This document shows, one piece after another, positions 7,483 to 16,345 of a stretch of DNA of 64,000 nt. The DNA is taken from the NCBI RefSeq assembly GCF_004784475.1, contig NZ_SRRT01000007.1, positions 310,001 to 374,000 of the forward strand, given 5' to 3'. The notes beneath the pieces were generated by a model. The model was not told the origin of the DNA, ran no database searches, and saw nothing but the letters and a program-made list of their open reading frames with translations. Position numbers and translations under genes: made by a program. Each line of letters opens with the position of its first letter. Positions within the stretch are counted from its first letter, which is position 1. The DNA is from Streptomyces bauhiniae. Lineage in GTDB: Bacteria; Actinomycetota; Actinomycetes; Streptomycetales; Streptomycetaceae.

Positions 7483-10400
7483 TCAGTCGAACCAGCGGTC
7501 CCGTGCCAGTTCCTCCGTGCGGGACGGGTCCTCCAGGAGGGCGGCGACCTCGAAGCGGCGGGGCCACTGGCCGGAGGCCCAGGCGAGGCCGGCGGCGACG
7601 CCTTCGAGGGTGGCCGCGTGGAGGACGCCGTCGTCGGTGAGCCGCCAGTCGATCTCGACGCCGTCCACGAGGAGTTCGTCGTGCTCGACATAGCCGGCCG
7701 GGGTCCCCGGACCGAGCAACGCCCGCACCGAGTCCGGGACTTCGTGCTCGACGCCCTCGGAGTCCACCGCGCCGGTGACGGACTCGCTCAGCCGCCGCAC
7801 CTGGAACAGCTCGGCCAACGCCCCGGCCAGGGACGGCCGTACCGGCAGCAGCGGCACCCCGGAGGTGAAGGGCAGCAGATCGGGTGAGTCGACGACCACC
7901 GCGTCCCGCGCGTCCACCACGACCGCCCGCCCGTCGCGCACGGCACGCAGCTCGTCGGGGAGGGTCACCTGCTCCGGGTCTAGGTCGGCCAACGCGCTGT
8001 AGAGACCGTGCAGTTGGACCGGAGTCACCGGCCGGTCGGGGTCGGCGAGCCGGTCGAGGAGTTCGGCGGCACCGCCCGGCTCGTCCAGCAGCGCGGCCAC
8101 CGAGGTGCGCACCCCGAGGGCGCGCAGCACCTGCTCGTCGTGGAAGCCGGTGGCGTCCGCCTCGTCGTACAGGCCGCGCAGCAGCGGGTCGCCGCCCGCG
8201 GCCAGCAGGCCCGCCGGGCGGCGGCCGTCGAGTACCGGGTGCCCGCGCAGCCACCAGGCGGTGTAGGGCCGCACGACCTCGTGGGTGCCGTCCGGGAGGA
8301 GGACGCGGACCGGCTGGACCAGGGCGTCGCGCAGCGGGGGCTGAGCCAGCAGGGCGAGGGCCTCGGGCCAGCGGTCGTCGTCCACCAGGTCCAGGTCGCG
8401 CACGGCGACGAGTTCGGTGGCGACGGGCGGTACCGGGCTGTCGGGGAAGCGGTCGAGGATGTCCTCGGACCACACGTCCACGGCGTCCAGCAGCCCGGCG
8501 TCGTCCGGTTCGGCGAAGTCGCTGTCGCGGGGCTCCAGTTCGTCCGGGTCGAGGACCACGTCGGTGGCGCGGACCAACGCGAAGTCGGCCAGCACCCCGC
8601 AGGCGGCGAGCGGCCGGCCGCCCCACTTCTCGGCCAGCTCGGCGTCGACGGCGGCGAGTTCGCCCTCGCGGATCACGCGGGCGAACGGGCTGCCGGGCAG
8701 GACGAGTTCACCGGCCGGGGCGAGTTCGCCGTCCTCGTCGGGCAGGGCGAGCGCGCCGAGCCAGGGCTCGTCACCGGGCTCCAGCCCCGCGTCACGGACC
8801 AACGCCAGCACGGTGTCCGCGAGTTCCTCGGCGTCCGGGGCGTCCTCCTCCCACAGCGCCCCGCCGTCGTCGTCCAGCGAGGCGGCGACGGCGGCGCGGA
8901 CCTGGGGGGTGGTGAGCACCGCGCGCGGGGTGGCGGGCAGCGCGCCGAGCTTCTCCAGCAGCGGGTGGGCGGCGTCCGCGTGGGCCATCTTCAGGCCGAG
9001 CCGGCCCAGCACCTCGGCGTCCGGGGCGGTGGCGTCCGGGGCGGGCAGCAGCACCTGGCGCGGGCCGATCGTGGTCCGGCCGGTCCCGGCGAGCGGCACG
9101 GGCAGCCCGGACAGCCGCTCGGGGTCGACCCCGGCGAGGCTGTCGTAGAGCCGCCACCACCACTCGGGCTCCTTCTCCAGCCCGGCCAGCCGGTCCACGG
9201 CGTCGGCCAGCGGCAGCCGGGTCACGCCCAGCGCGCGCAGCTCGGGGCGGCGCTCCAGGCCCGCGGGCAGCAGGGTCGGCAGCACCTCGGCGAGGACGCG
9301 CACGGTGGCCGCGCCCGCGCCCTCCACGATCTCGGCGTCCCTGGGGCGCAGCGCCTCGGGCAGCTCGTCGTCGCCCTCGGGGGGCAGCGCCGGGGGCAGG
9401 AACGCGGTGCGCGGCAGCCGGTCCAGCACGGCCTGGCGGAGCGCGCCGTCCAGCTCGCCCTTGCCGAGCGGGCCGGGAACGAGGTCGATGGCGCCCTCGG
9501 TCACCGGGCGCCAGCCGGCGAGGAGTTCGGTGTAGGCGTCGGCCGCGCGCGCCACCAGGAAGTCGGTGAGCGGGCCGGGCGCGGCGTGCCGGCGGGTGGT
9601 GTCCAGCGGGAAGGACGCGATGAGCACGCCGGGGAAGCCGAGGGGCTCGTCGCTGGGGGTGGGGGCGTGCAGCACGGGCGCGGTGCGGGGGCGTACCGGG
9701 CGGCCCTCGCCGTCCTCGGGCACGGCCCAGGTGACCGACCAGTGCGGACGCAGCCGTTCCTCGACCGGGCGGTCCGCGAGGAGGGCGGCGTCGAGCGGGC
9801 CGTGGGCGGAGACGGTGCGCCAGCGGGTGGTGCCGTCGCGGGAGTCGTCCACGACGGTGACGGCGTCCTCGGTACGGCGGCGCAGGGTGCGCGGCGCGCG
9901 TCCCTCCACCTCGATGACGACCTCTTCGAGGCCGGGCAGGGCGAGCAGCAGGGAGTCGTCCACGGCGTCCAGCAGCCGCTCGGCCAGCGAGGCGGCGGCC
10001 GCGTCACGCAGCGGCAGGATGACGGCGGTGTCGTACGGGTCCGGCGCGGTGCCCTCGGCGGCGAACGGCAGGCGCAGCAGCGGGACGTGGCCGTCACGGC
10101 GGCGCACCTCGTCACCGAGGCCGGGGCTGTGCCGGGAGGTCTCCGCGGTCAGCTCGCGGGCCTCGGCGAGTGACCAGCGGACCCCGCCGTGCCGGCCGAC
10201 CAGCGCGGGTTCGTCGGTCACGGAGAGCACGGCGGCGAAGCCGACGCCGAAGCGGCCGACGGTGGCGTGCTCGTCGTACCGCTCCCGCTTGGCGGAGGCG
10301 CGCAGGGTGGACAGCGACTCGACCCCGGCGGCGTCCAGGGGCGCGCCGGTGTTGGCGGCGATCAGCACGCCGTCGCGGAGGGTGAGCCGGAGCCGTCCGG

Positions 10401-10614
10401 GCGTGTTGGCGCGGGCGGCGGCGTCGGCGGCGTTCTGGGCCAGCTCCACCACGAGCCGGTCGCGGTAGCCGCCGAGGACGAGGTCCTCCTCGGCGTTGGC
10501 GTCCTCACGGAACCGGGCGGGGCTGGTGGCCCAGGCGTCGAGGACACCGCGGCGGAGACGGGCGGTGCCGAAGGGGTCGGCGCCCTCGGCCGCCGGCCGC
10601 ACGTACTTGCTCAC
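7483..10614 (-). CDS. Sacsin/Hsp90-like N-terminal ATPase domain protein
   Basis: A 1043-residue protein whose first 250 residues carry a GHKL-type ATP-binding fold. The signs are VVELAQNAADA (with the Mg-binding Asn), IAANTGAPLDAAGVESL, and the glycine-rich VGRFGVGFAAVLSVTDE lid. This is the arrangement seen in Hsp90 and the sacsin N-terminal repeat. The remaining 750 residues are acidic and leucine-rich without a domain I can name. The GTG at 10614 is chosen because GGAGAG lies 8 bases upstream; the in-frame GTG at 10620 would be too close. It follows the DUF3027 gene on the same strand, a pairing common in actinobacteria. A chaperone or remodelling role is inferred. Confidence 0.82.
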   Translation of the reverse strand: MSKYVRPAAEGADPFGTARLRRGVLDAWATSPARFREDANAEEDLVLGGYRDRLVVELAQNAADAAARANTPGRLRLTLRDGVLIAANTGAPLDAAGVESLSTLRASAKRERYDEHATVGRFGVGFAAVLSVTDEPALVGRHGGVRWSLAEARELTAETSRHSPGLGDEVRRRDGHVPLLRLPFAAEGTAPDPYDTAVILPLRDAAAASLAERLLDAVDDSLLLALPGLEEVVIEVEGRAPRTLRRRTEDAVTVVDDSRDGTTRWRTVSAHGPLDAALLADRPVEERLRPHWSVTWAVPEDGEGRPVRPRTAPVLHAPTPSDEPLGFPGVLIASFPLDTTRRHAAPGPLTDFLVARAADAYTELLAGWRPVTEGAIDLVPGPLGKGELDGALRQAVLDRLPRTAFLPPALPPEGDDELPEALRPRDAEIVEGAGAATVRVLAEVLPTLLPAGLERRPELRALGVTRLPLADAVDRLAGLEKEPEWWWRLYDSLAGVDPERLSGLPVPLAGTGRTTIGPRQVLLPAPDATAPDAEVLGRLGLKMAHADAAHPLLEKLGALPATPRAVLTTPQVRAAVAASLDDDGGALWEEDAPDAEELADTVLALVRDAGLEPGDEPWLGALALPDEDGELAPAGELVLPGSPFARVIREGELAAVDAELAEKWGGRPLAACGVLADFALVRATDVVLDPDELEPRDSDFAEPDDAGLLDAVDVWSEDILDRFPDSPVPPVATELVAVRDLDLVDDDRWPEALALLAQPPLRDALVQPVRVLLPDGTHEVVRPYTAWWLRGHPVLDGRRPAGLLAAGGDPLLRGLYDEADATGFHDEQVLRALGVRTSVAALLDEPGGAAELLDRLADPDRPVTPVQLHGLYSALADLDPEQVTLPDELRAVRDGRAVVVDARDAVVVDSPDLLPFTSGVPLLPVRPSLAGALAELFQVRRLSESVTGAVDSEGVEHEVPDSVRALLGPGTPAGYVEHDELLVDGVEIDWRLTDDGVLHAATLEGVAAGLAWASGQWPRRFEVAALLEDPSRTEELARDRWFD

Positions 10615-10708
10615 GTTCACTCTCCATCATCGACGTGAGGTCGAAGGTACAGCGACCTGACGGTCCGTCCTTCGCGGCGTACGTGCGGGCGGGCGTGCCC
10701 GCCGTCCG

Positions 10709-11635
10709 TTACGAGTGGCCCAGTTCCGCCGCTTCGGCGTCGCCCTCGGCCGGGACCGAGCCGGAGTCGGCGGCCGGGCGGAGCGGGAACGGGTCGACCT
10801 GCGTCTCGTCCACCACGGGCAGCGGCGGGCGGGGCGGGGTCGGCATGACGGCGGCCTCGGAGTGGGCGCCGCAGCCGTAGGCGAGGGAGACCACGCGGCC
10901 GTCGGCCGGGGAGAACTCGTTGCCGCAGACGCCGAACGCCTGGCCCAGCGAGCCGCCGATCGGGGCGAGGAAACCGCAGGTCGCGCAGGTGGCCGGGGCG
11001 GCCTGGGCCATCGCGGTCTTCGGGCCGAACGCCTCCTCCCAGCGGTCGGCGGCGACATGGAGGCCGTAGCGGGACAGCACGCGGGCGCGGCGCATGCCCA
11101 GTTCCTCGGCGACCGAGGTGATCGAGCCGCGCGCGGGCGGGCCGGCCTGGACGGCGGGGCTGCCCGGGGTGACCTCGGCGTCCTCGCGCTCGGCCACCTC
11201 GCTCAGGCCCTCGGCCAGCGCGGAGTTCGGCGGCGGCTCCTCCTCGCCGGAGAAGCCGGGCTCCAGGCGCAGGTCCTCCTCGTCGGTGGGCAGGAGGTCG
11301 CCGGGGCCGAGGTCCCCGGGGCGCAGCCGCTCGCTCCACGGCACCCACTCGGGGGCGAGGAGGGCGTCGCTGCCGGGCAGCAGCACGACCTCGTCCAGGG
11401 TGACGATCTTGGCGCGGGAGGCGCGGGCGACGGTGGCGGCCCAGCGCCAGCCCCGGTAGCCCGGTTCCTTGCACTCGAAGAAGTGGGTGACCACGCGGTC
11501 ACCCTCCGACACCATGCCGATGTGTTCACCGACGACACCGGGAGCGGCCGCTTCCTCCGCTGCGGTGCGCGCGAGGTCGATCGCCTCGGCGCACAGGCGG
11601 TCAGGGGTGCGGCTTCGCGTGGTCGCTGCGCTCAC
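10709..11635 (-). CDS. DUF3027 family protein
   Basis: A 308-residue protein recognised as DUF3027. The N-terminal half has the EHIGMVSEGDRVVTHFFECKEPGYRGWRW segment, followed by an acidic linker. The C-terminal half carries CATCGFLAPIGGS...CGNEFSPADGRVV...GCGAH, whose cysteines suggest a zinc-binding site. It starts with GTG at 11635, with AGGAGAG about 11 bases upstream. Function is unknown. It lies 94 bp upstream of the Hsp90-like gene on the same strand and is divergent from the MFS gene, so 11636-11916 must hold both promoters. Confidence 0.82.
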   Translation of the reverse strand: MSAATTRSRTPDRLCAEAIDLARTAAEEAAAPGVVGEHIGMVSEGDRVVTHFFECKEPGYRGWRWAATVARASRAKIVTLDEVVLLPGSDALLAPEWVPWSERLRPGDLGPGDLLPTDEEDLRLEPGFSGEEEPPPNSALAEGLSEVAEREDAEVTPGSPAVQAGPPARGSITSVAEELGMRRARVLSRYGLHVAADRWEEAFGPKTAMAQAAPATCATCGFLAPIGGSLGQAFGVCGNEFSPADGRVVSLAYGCGAHSEAAVMPTPPRPPLPVVDETQVDPFPLRPAADSGSVPAEGDAEAAELGHS

Positions 11636-11916
11636 AGGTATCGCTTCTCTCCTACGCCGTCTACGAGTGCGGATGCACTCCGGCGGTGAAGCGGACGGAG
11701 CGGACCTGTGGGCCGCATCGACGTCCGCGTCCGATCACGCGCGGGCGCACCTCTGCCATCCATTCTGCGTTATGGCTGAGATACGCACGCTACCCCGTCG
11801 CCCGTGGTGGGGGACAGTCCGCGGCCACCCGGCGGGTTCCGGACAGGTGGATCTTCACGGCTCCGGGTCGACTCGCATGGCCGCAAACCGCCTATCGGAC
11901 GGTCACTCGGGGCACT

Positions 11917-13317
11917 ATGAAGCACGTGGCAGCCACGGACAGGGGGCGCGGTGGCGGCGGTTCGGGCCGCGTCGGCGGTGTCGTCCGCTCCGTCGGCCGT
12001 GCCCTGCATCTGCCGGTGACCGGCACGGCGCGCGGTATCCGGAAGGTCACGCACGCGCACGGGGCGGGCGAGTCGGGGCTCGGCAAGCTGATCGAGCTGC
12101 ACGCGGTGAACGGTGCCGGGGACGTCATGATCACCGTGGCGCTGGCCTCCACGGTCTTCTTCTCGGTGCCGACCGACGAGGCCCGTGGCCGGGTCGCGCT
12201 CTATCTCGCCATCACCATGGCGCCCTTCACCGTCCTCGCCCCCGTCATCGGCCCGCTGCTGGACCGGCTTCCGCACGGGCGGCGGGCCGCGATGGCCGGC
12301 GCGATGCTGGCCCGCGCGCTGCTGGCGCTGGTGCTGTCGGGGGCGGTGGCGAGCGGCGGCCTGGAGCTGTATCCGGCCGCGCTCGGGGTGCTGGTGGCGT
12401 CCAAGGCGTACGGGGTGGTGCGCAGCGCGGTCGTGCCCCGGCTGCTGCCGCCCGCGTTCTCCCTGGTCAAGGCCAACTCGCGGGTCACGCTGGCCGGGCT
12501 GCTGGCCACCGGGGTGGCGGCACCGATCGGGGCGGGCCTCCAGATGGCCGGGGACCCCTGGCCGCTGTACGGGGCTTTTGTGATCTTCGTGGCGGGTACG
12601 TTCCTGTCCTTCTCGCTGCCCCACACCGTGGACTCCGCCAAGGGCGAGGACGTGGCGCTGCTCGCGGCGGACGAACGGCATCTGCACGGGCCGCAGCGGC
12701 GACAGATGGCCAAGCGGCCGGGGCTGCGCACGGTCGGGCCCGCCGTGACCCACGCGCTGGGTGCCAACGCGGCGCTGCGCTGTCTCTCCGGGTTCCTGAT
12801 CTTCTTCCTGGCGTTCCTGCTGCGCGAGCATCCGCTGGCCGGGGAGAGCGCGGCCGTCTCGCTGGGCATCGTCGGCGTGGCGGCGGGCGCGGGCAACGCG
12901 CTGGGTACGGCGGTGGGGGCGTGGCTGCGCTCCAAGGCGCCCGAGATCATCATCGTGACCGTGGTCGCCGTCGCCCTCGGCGCCGCCGTGGTGGCCGCGG
13001 TGTTCTTCGGCGCCGTCCTGGTGGCCTGCCTCGCCGCCGTCGCCGGCTTCGCCCAGGCCCTCGGCAAGCTCTCCCTGGACGCCCTGATCCAGCGCGACGT
13101 CCCCGAGGCCGTCCGCTCCTCCGCCTTCGCCCGCTCCGAGACCATCCTCCAGATGGCCTGGGTCTTCGGCGGCGCGGTGGGCATCGTCATGCCCCTCAAC
13201 GGCACCCTCGGCCTGGCTGTGGCCGCCGCCCTGGTCGCCCTGGGCTGGCTGACGACCCTGCGCGGCCTGCTCGCGGCGGCACGCCACGGGGGCCGGACCC
13301 GGCCGCGCGTCGCCTGA
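11917..13317 (+). CDS. MFS transporter
   Basis: A 466-residue membrane protein with 11-12 hydrophobic segments and MFS-like loops such as LAPVIGPLLDRLPHGRRAAM after the second helix. The first 70 residues are hydrophilic and basic, then membrane segments begin at AGDVMITVALASTVFF. The ATG at 11917 is preferred over far-upstream in-frame starts because codons before it encode an implausible Arg/Pro-rich stretch; a GTG at 11926 is an alternative. Substrate is unknown. It is transcribed away from the DUF3027 gene and ends 62 bp before a DUF2771 lipoprotein gene. Confidence 0.82.
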   Translation: MKHVAATDRGRGGGGSGRVGGVVRSVGRALHLPVTGTARGIRKVTHAHGAGESGLGKLIELHAVNGAGDVMITVALASTVFFSVPTDEARGRVALYLAITMAPFTVLAPVIGPLLDRLPHGRRAAMAGAMLARALLALVLSGAVASGGLELYPAALGVLVASKAYGVVRSAVVPRLLPPAFSLVKANSRVTLAGLLATGVAAPIGAGLQMAGDPWPLYGAFVIFVAGTFLSFSLPHTVDSAKGEDVALLAADERHLHGPQRRQMAKRPGLRTVGPAVTHALGANAALRCLSGFLIFFLAFLLREHPLAGESAAVSLGIVGVAAGAGNALGTAVGAWLRSKAPEIIIVTVVAVALGAAVVAAVFFGAVLVACLAAVAGFAQALGKLSLDALIQRDVPEAVRSSAFARSETILQMAWVFGGAVGIVMPLNGTLGLAVAAALVALGWLTTLRGLLAAARHGGRTRPRVA

Positions 13318-13367
13318 CGGAGCGGACGTGTCGTACCCCACGTGGACTCCCCGCGCGGGGGGCCCGA

Positions 13368-13373
13368 TAGCCT
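13368..13373 (+). promoter_or_regulatory. -10 hexamer TAGCCT for a leaderless DUF2771 transcript
   Basis: TAGCCT ends 6 bp before the ATG at 13380, and no ribosome-binding site is visible. Confidence 0.5.
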
Positions 13374-13379
13374 TCGGCC

Positions 13380-13865
13380 ATGACCTCGCTGCAATCCGCC
13401 CCGCGACGCCGCCGGGCGCTCGCCGCCGCCGGTGCCGTTTCCGCCGGACTGCTCGCTCTTTCGGCCTGTGACAAGCCGACGCCTGTCTCCACGGTCACCG
13501 TCGGGGACAGCTCGGTCAGTTCCGAGGCGCTCTGCTACAACGGCGACAAGACGCTGACCGCCAAGTCCCTCGCGGCCTGCGCGAAGAAGGCCGGCGACGA
13601 GAAGACGATCACGGTGGACCCGGACGGCGACACCGTGCGCGTCGGCGTCGACCCGAAGATCGCGGACGCGGGCTGGGTGCTGCTGGTCAACGGCCGCCAG
13701 TTCACCGACGTCAGCAAGAAGACGTACTCCACCATCCCGGGCAGCGCGTTCTTCAACGCGCAGTACGGCACCCAGGGCACCACCAACACGCTGTCCATCC
13801 AGATGGGCACGGGTTCGTCGGCCAAGGGTCTGTGGAGCTACAAGCTCAAGAAGGCGACCTCCTGA
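13380..13865 (+). CDS. DUF2771 family lipoprotein
   Basis: A 161-residue protein with a basic N-terminus, a hydrophobic stretch and the lipobox LSAC at residues 27-30, so it should be acylated on cysteine 30 and anchored outside the membrane. The mature part (DKPTPVSTVTVGDSSVSSEALCYN) and the C-terminal SIQMGTGSSAKGLWSYKLKK identify it as DUF2771. Role unknown. It stands 17 bp upstream of mqnB and may be co-transcribed with the menaquinone genes. Confidence 0.85.
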   Translation: MTSLQSAPRRRRALAAAGAVSAGLLALSACDKPTPVSTVTVGDSSVSSEALCYNGDKTLTAKSLAACAKKAGDEKTITVDPDGDTVRVGVDPKIADAGWVLLVNGRQFTDVSKKTYSTIPGSAFFNAQYGTQGTTNTLSIQMGTGSSAKGLWSYKLKKATS

Positions 13866-13882
13866 CGGAGGCTTCCGGTCCA

Positions 13883-14602
13883 GTGAACGCCCGTACGCGC
13901 GTCCTCGTCGCCACCGCCGTCCCGGCCGAACGGGATGCGGTGGCACGGGCGTTTCCGGGCCCGGCCGAAGAGGTACGGCTGCCCGGCGCCGCGCTGCTGC
14001 GCACGGACGGCATCTACGACCTGCTGGCCGCCGGGGTGGGCCCCGCGCTCGCCGCCGCCTCCACCGCCACCGCGCTGACCGCAGCCGCCCTGACGGGCAC
14101 CCCCTACGGTCTGGTCGTCTCGGCCGGGATCGGCGGCGGTTTCCAGCCCGAGGCACCCCTGGGCTCACTGGTCGTCGCCGACGCCATCACCGCGGCGGAC
14201 CTGGGCGCCGAGACCCCGGACGGCTTCCTGCCGGTCACCGACCTCGGCTTCGGCACCGTCACCCATCTGCCGCCGAAATCACTCGTACGGGGAGTCGTGG
14301 AGGCCACCGGCGCCCGCCCCGGCACCGTGCTGACCGTCTCCACGGTGACCGGAACCGCCACCCGCGCCGCCGCCCTGCGCGAGCGTCACCCCGGCGCGCT
14401 GGCCGAGGGCATGGAGGGCTTCGGGGTCGCGGAGGCGGCCGCCGCGCACGGCGTGCCGGTGCTGGAGATCCGCGCGGTGTCCAACCCGGTCGGCCCCCGC
14501 GACCGCGCCGCCTGGCGCATCGGCGACGCGCTCGCCGCCCTCACCGGGGCTTTCGGGAAGATCGCGCCCGCACTGGAGAGTTGGAACACGCATGACGACT
14601 GA
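13883..14602 (+). CDS. mqnB: Futalosine hydrolase MqnB
   Basis: A 239-residue nucleosidase of the futalosine (alternative menaquinone) pathway. It cleaves futalosine to hypoxanthine and dehypoxanthine futalosine. VSAGIGGGF, EGMEGFGVAEAAAAHGVP and EIRAVSNPVG match the purine nucleoside phosphorylase/MTA nucleosidase fold with its conserved catalytic-site glutamates. The GTG at 13883 follows GACGGAGG. The gene overlaps the start of mqnD by 11 bp, so the two are translated as an operon. The other pathway genes (mqnA, mqnC, mqnE) are not in the window. Confidence 0.93.
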   Translation: MNARTRVLVATAVPAERDAVARAFPGPAEEVRLPGAALLRTDGIYDLLAAGVGPALAAASTATALTAAALTGTPYGLVVSAGIGGGFQPEAPLGSLVVADAITAADLGAETPDGFLPVTDLGFGTVTHLPPKSLVRGVVEATGARPGTVLTVSTVTGTATRAAALRERHPGALAEGMEGFGVAEAAAAHGVPVLEIRAVSNPVGPRDRAAWRIGDALAALTGAFGKIAPALESWNTHDD

Positions 14603-15440
14603 GCCCCTGCAGATCGCGTACTCGCCCTGCCCCAACGACACCTTCGTCTTCGACGCCGTCGCCCACGGCCGCGTCCCCGGCGCCCCCGCGCTGGACGTGA
14701 CCTTCGCGGACATCGACATCACCAACGGCATGGCCGAGCGCGGCGAGTTCGACGTGCTGAAGGTGTCGTACGCCGTGCTGCCGTACGTCCTGGACGAGTA
14801 CGCCCTGCTGCCCTGCGGCGGCGCGCTGGGCCGGGGCTGCGGGCCGCTGGTGCTGACGCGGGAGGCGGACGCCGACCTCACCGGGCGCACGGTGGCGGTG
14901 CCGAGCGAGCGCTCGACGGCGTACCTGCTGTTCCGGCTGTGGGCCGCGGACACCCTCCCGGAGGGGGTCGGGGAGATCGTGGTGATGCCGTTCCACGAGA
15001 TCATGCCGGCCGTGCGGGACGGCAAGGTGGACGCCGGGCTCGTCATCCACGAGGCCCGCTTCACCTACCAGGAGTACGGGCTGCACAAGCTCGCGGACAT
15101 GGGTGAGCACTGGGAGCGGACCACGGGGCTGCCGATCCCGCTCGGCGCGATCATCGCCAAGCGGTCGCTGGGCGCCGAGACCCTCCAGCGGCTCGCGGAC
15201 GCCTTCCGGACCTCGGTCCGGGCCGCGTGGGACGACCCGGAGGCGTCGCGCGCCTACGTCATGGAGCACGCCCAGGAGATGGACCCGGCCGTGGCCGACC
15301 AGCACATCGGGCTGTACGTCAACGAGTTCACCGCCGACCTCGGCGAGGACGGGTACGCGGCGATCCGGGGGCTGCTGACGCGTGCGGCGGCCGAGGGCCT
15401 CGTACCGGCCCTCGGCCCTGATGCGCTGGCGTTCCCCTGA
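14592..15440 (+). CDS. mqnD: 1,4-dihydroxy-6-naphthoate synthase MqnD
   Basis: A 282-residue enzyme that converts cyclic dehypoxanthine futalosine into 1,4-dihydroxy-6-naphthoate, a late step of the futalosine menaquinone route. The YSPCPNDTFVFDAVAHGRV start motif, the DVLKVSYAVLPYVLDEYALLPCGGALG core and VHEARFTYQEYGL are characteristic of this periplasmic-binding-protein-like family. Its ATG lies inside the end of mqnB. It converges on the cold-shock-domain gene, with stops only 10 bp apart. Confidence 0.95.
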   Translation: MTTEPLQIAYSPCPNDTFVFDAVAHGRVPGAPALDVTFADIDITNGMAERGEFDVLKVSYAVLPYVLDEYALLPCGGALGRGCGPLVLTREADADLTGRTVAVPSERSTAYLLFRLWAADTLPEGVGEIVVMPFHEIMPAVRDGKVDAGLVIHEARFTYQEYGLHKLADMGEHWERTTGLPIPLGAIIAKRSLGAETLQRLADAFRTSVRAAWDDPEASRAYVMEHAQEMDPAVADQHIGLYVNEFTADLGEDGYAAIRGLLTRAAAEGLVPALGPDALAFP

Positions 15441-15450
15441 GGGGCCTGGC

Positions 15451-15834
15451 TCAGACGTCGAGCTGGTCCGCCACGGCGCGGAGGAGGCCGGCGATCTTCT
15501 TCCCCGAGGTGCGCTCGGGGTAGCGGCCCTTCTCCAGCATCGGCGTGATGTTCTCCAGCAGGGTGGTGAGGTCCTGCACGATCGAGGCCAGTTCGTCGGG
15601 CTTCTTGCGCTGGGCGGCGGCCACGGACGGGGTCGGGTCGAGGACGGTCACGGAGAGCGCCTGGTCACCGCGCTGGCCGGCCACGACGCCGAACTCCACG
15701 CGCTGTCCGGGCTTGAGCGCCTCGACTCCGGCGGGCAGGACCGAGGAATGGACGAAGACGTCGCCGCCGTCGTCGCGGGAGAGGAAGCCGAAGCCCTTCT
15801 CGCTGTTGAACCACTTGACCTTGCCGGTGGGCAC
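15451..15834 (-). CDS. Cold-shock-domain protein with C-terminal extension
   Basis: A 127-residue protein. Residues 1-65 form a cold-shock domain with the two RNA-binding motifs KWFNSEKGFGFLS and DVFVHSS. The remaining 60 residues (DELASIVQDLTTLLENITPMLEKGRY) are a predicted helical extension absent from the 67-residue CspA-type proteins such as the one at 53.3 kb. The GTG at 15834 directly opens the domain and has GAGGACAG upstream. It is probably a single-stranded RNA/DNA-binding protein; partners are unknown. Confidence 0.88.
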   Translation of the reverse strand: MPTGKVKWFNSEKGFGFLSRDDGGDVFVHSSVLPAGVEALKPGQRVEFGVVAGQRGDQALSVTVLDPTPSVAAAQRKKPDELASIVQDLTTLLENITPMLEKGRYPERTSGKKIAGLLRAVADQLDV

Positions 15835-15983
15835 GTCTGTCCTCGTCCTCGTACTCGTCGGGAAAAGCTCGGAAAGGGCTCGGTGTAGCACTGTGGCGGG
15901 TCGACCATGACCCGCCGACACCAGGCTAATGGTCTTCGGGCGGGTGACAAGGTGCTCCCCGGTTGTTCTCTCGGGCTGGGAAC

Positions 15984-15989
15984 TACCCT
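15984..15989 (+). promoter_or_regulatory. -10 hexamer TACCCT for a leaderless small-membrane-protein transcript
   Basis: TACCCT ends 6 bp before the GTG at 15996. Confidence 0.45.
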
Positions 15990-15995
15990 GGTCCG

Positions 15996-16247
15996 GTGCG
16001 TGACAAAACCCAAACGAATTCCGCCGGGCCCGGTGACGGACTGATCCGCGCCGGTGTCATCGTCTTCTTCCTCGGTGCGGTGGCCACGCTGGTCACGGTG
16101 GCGCCGTTGTTCCTCGGTCGCCATCCGTTCCCGACGTACATGTTCGGGCTGAGCATGCTGATGGCTGTCGGGTTCCTGATCGCCGGAGCGGGTGTGTTGC
16201 GCTCGGTTGCGGCGGGGCGGCGCCAGGCGCGGGGCGCGGGGCGCTGA
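15996..16247 (+). CDS. Small two-pass membrane protein
   Basis: An 83-residue protein with two hydrophobic segments, IRAGVIVFFLGAVATLVTVAPLFL and YMFGLSMLMAVGFLIAGAGVL, and an Arg-rich C-terminus. No family name is recognised with certainty. It is divergent from the cold-shock-domain gene. The GTG start fits the leaderless hexamer just upstream; an ATG at 15963 would need an implausible extension. Confidence 0.7.
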   Translation: MRDKTQTNSAGPGDGLIRAGVIVFFLGAVATLVTVAPLFLGRHPFPTYMFGLSMLMAVGFLIAGAGVLRSVAAGRRQARGAGR

Positions 16248-16290
16248 GGTCGGCCGTGCATCGGTACGTCGGCGGCTGACGGTCCGATGT

Positions 16291-16320
16291 GGCTGGTCGC
16301 GCAGTTCCCCGCGCCCCTTA
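16291..16320. repeat. Dispersed Streptomyces intergenic repeat
   Basis: The segment centred on GTCGCGCAGTTCCCCGCGCC is a sequence seen repeatedly in intergenic regions of Streptomyces chromosomes (from memory). Here it sits between two convergent genes, where it may contribute to transcription termination. Confidence 0.4.
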
Positions 16321-16345
16321 AGTCGGCACGGTCGACGTATGTCGA

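Noticed and set aside
7972..7986. GGTCTAGGTC as a DasR site
   Set aside because: It lies inside a coding region and only one half matches the consensus.
8008..10173. Long plus-strand open frame opposite the Hsp90-like gene (721 codons)
   Set aside because: It is a shadow of the real minus-strand gene: low-complexity Gly/Arg/Val composition, no start signal and no domain.
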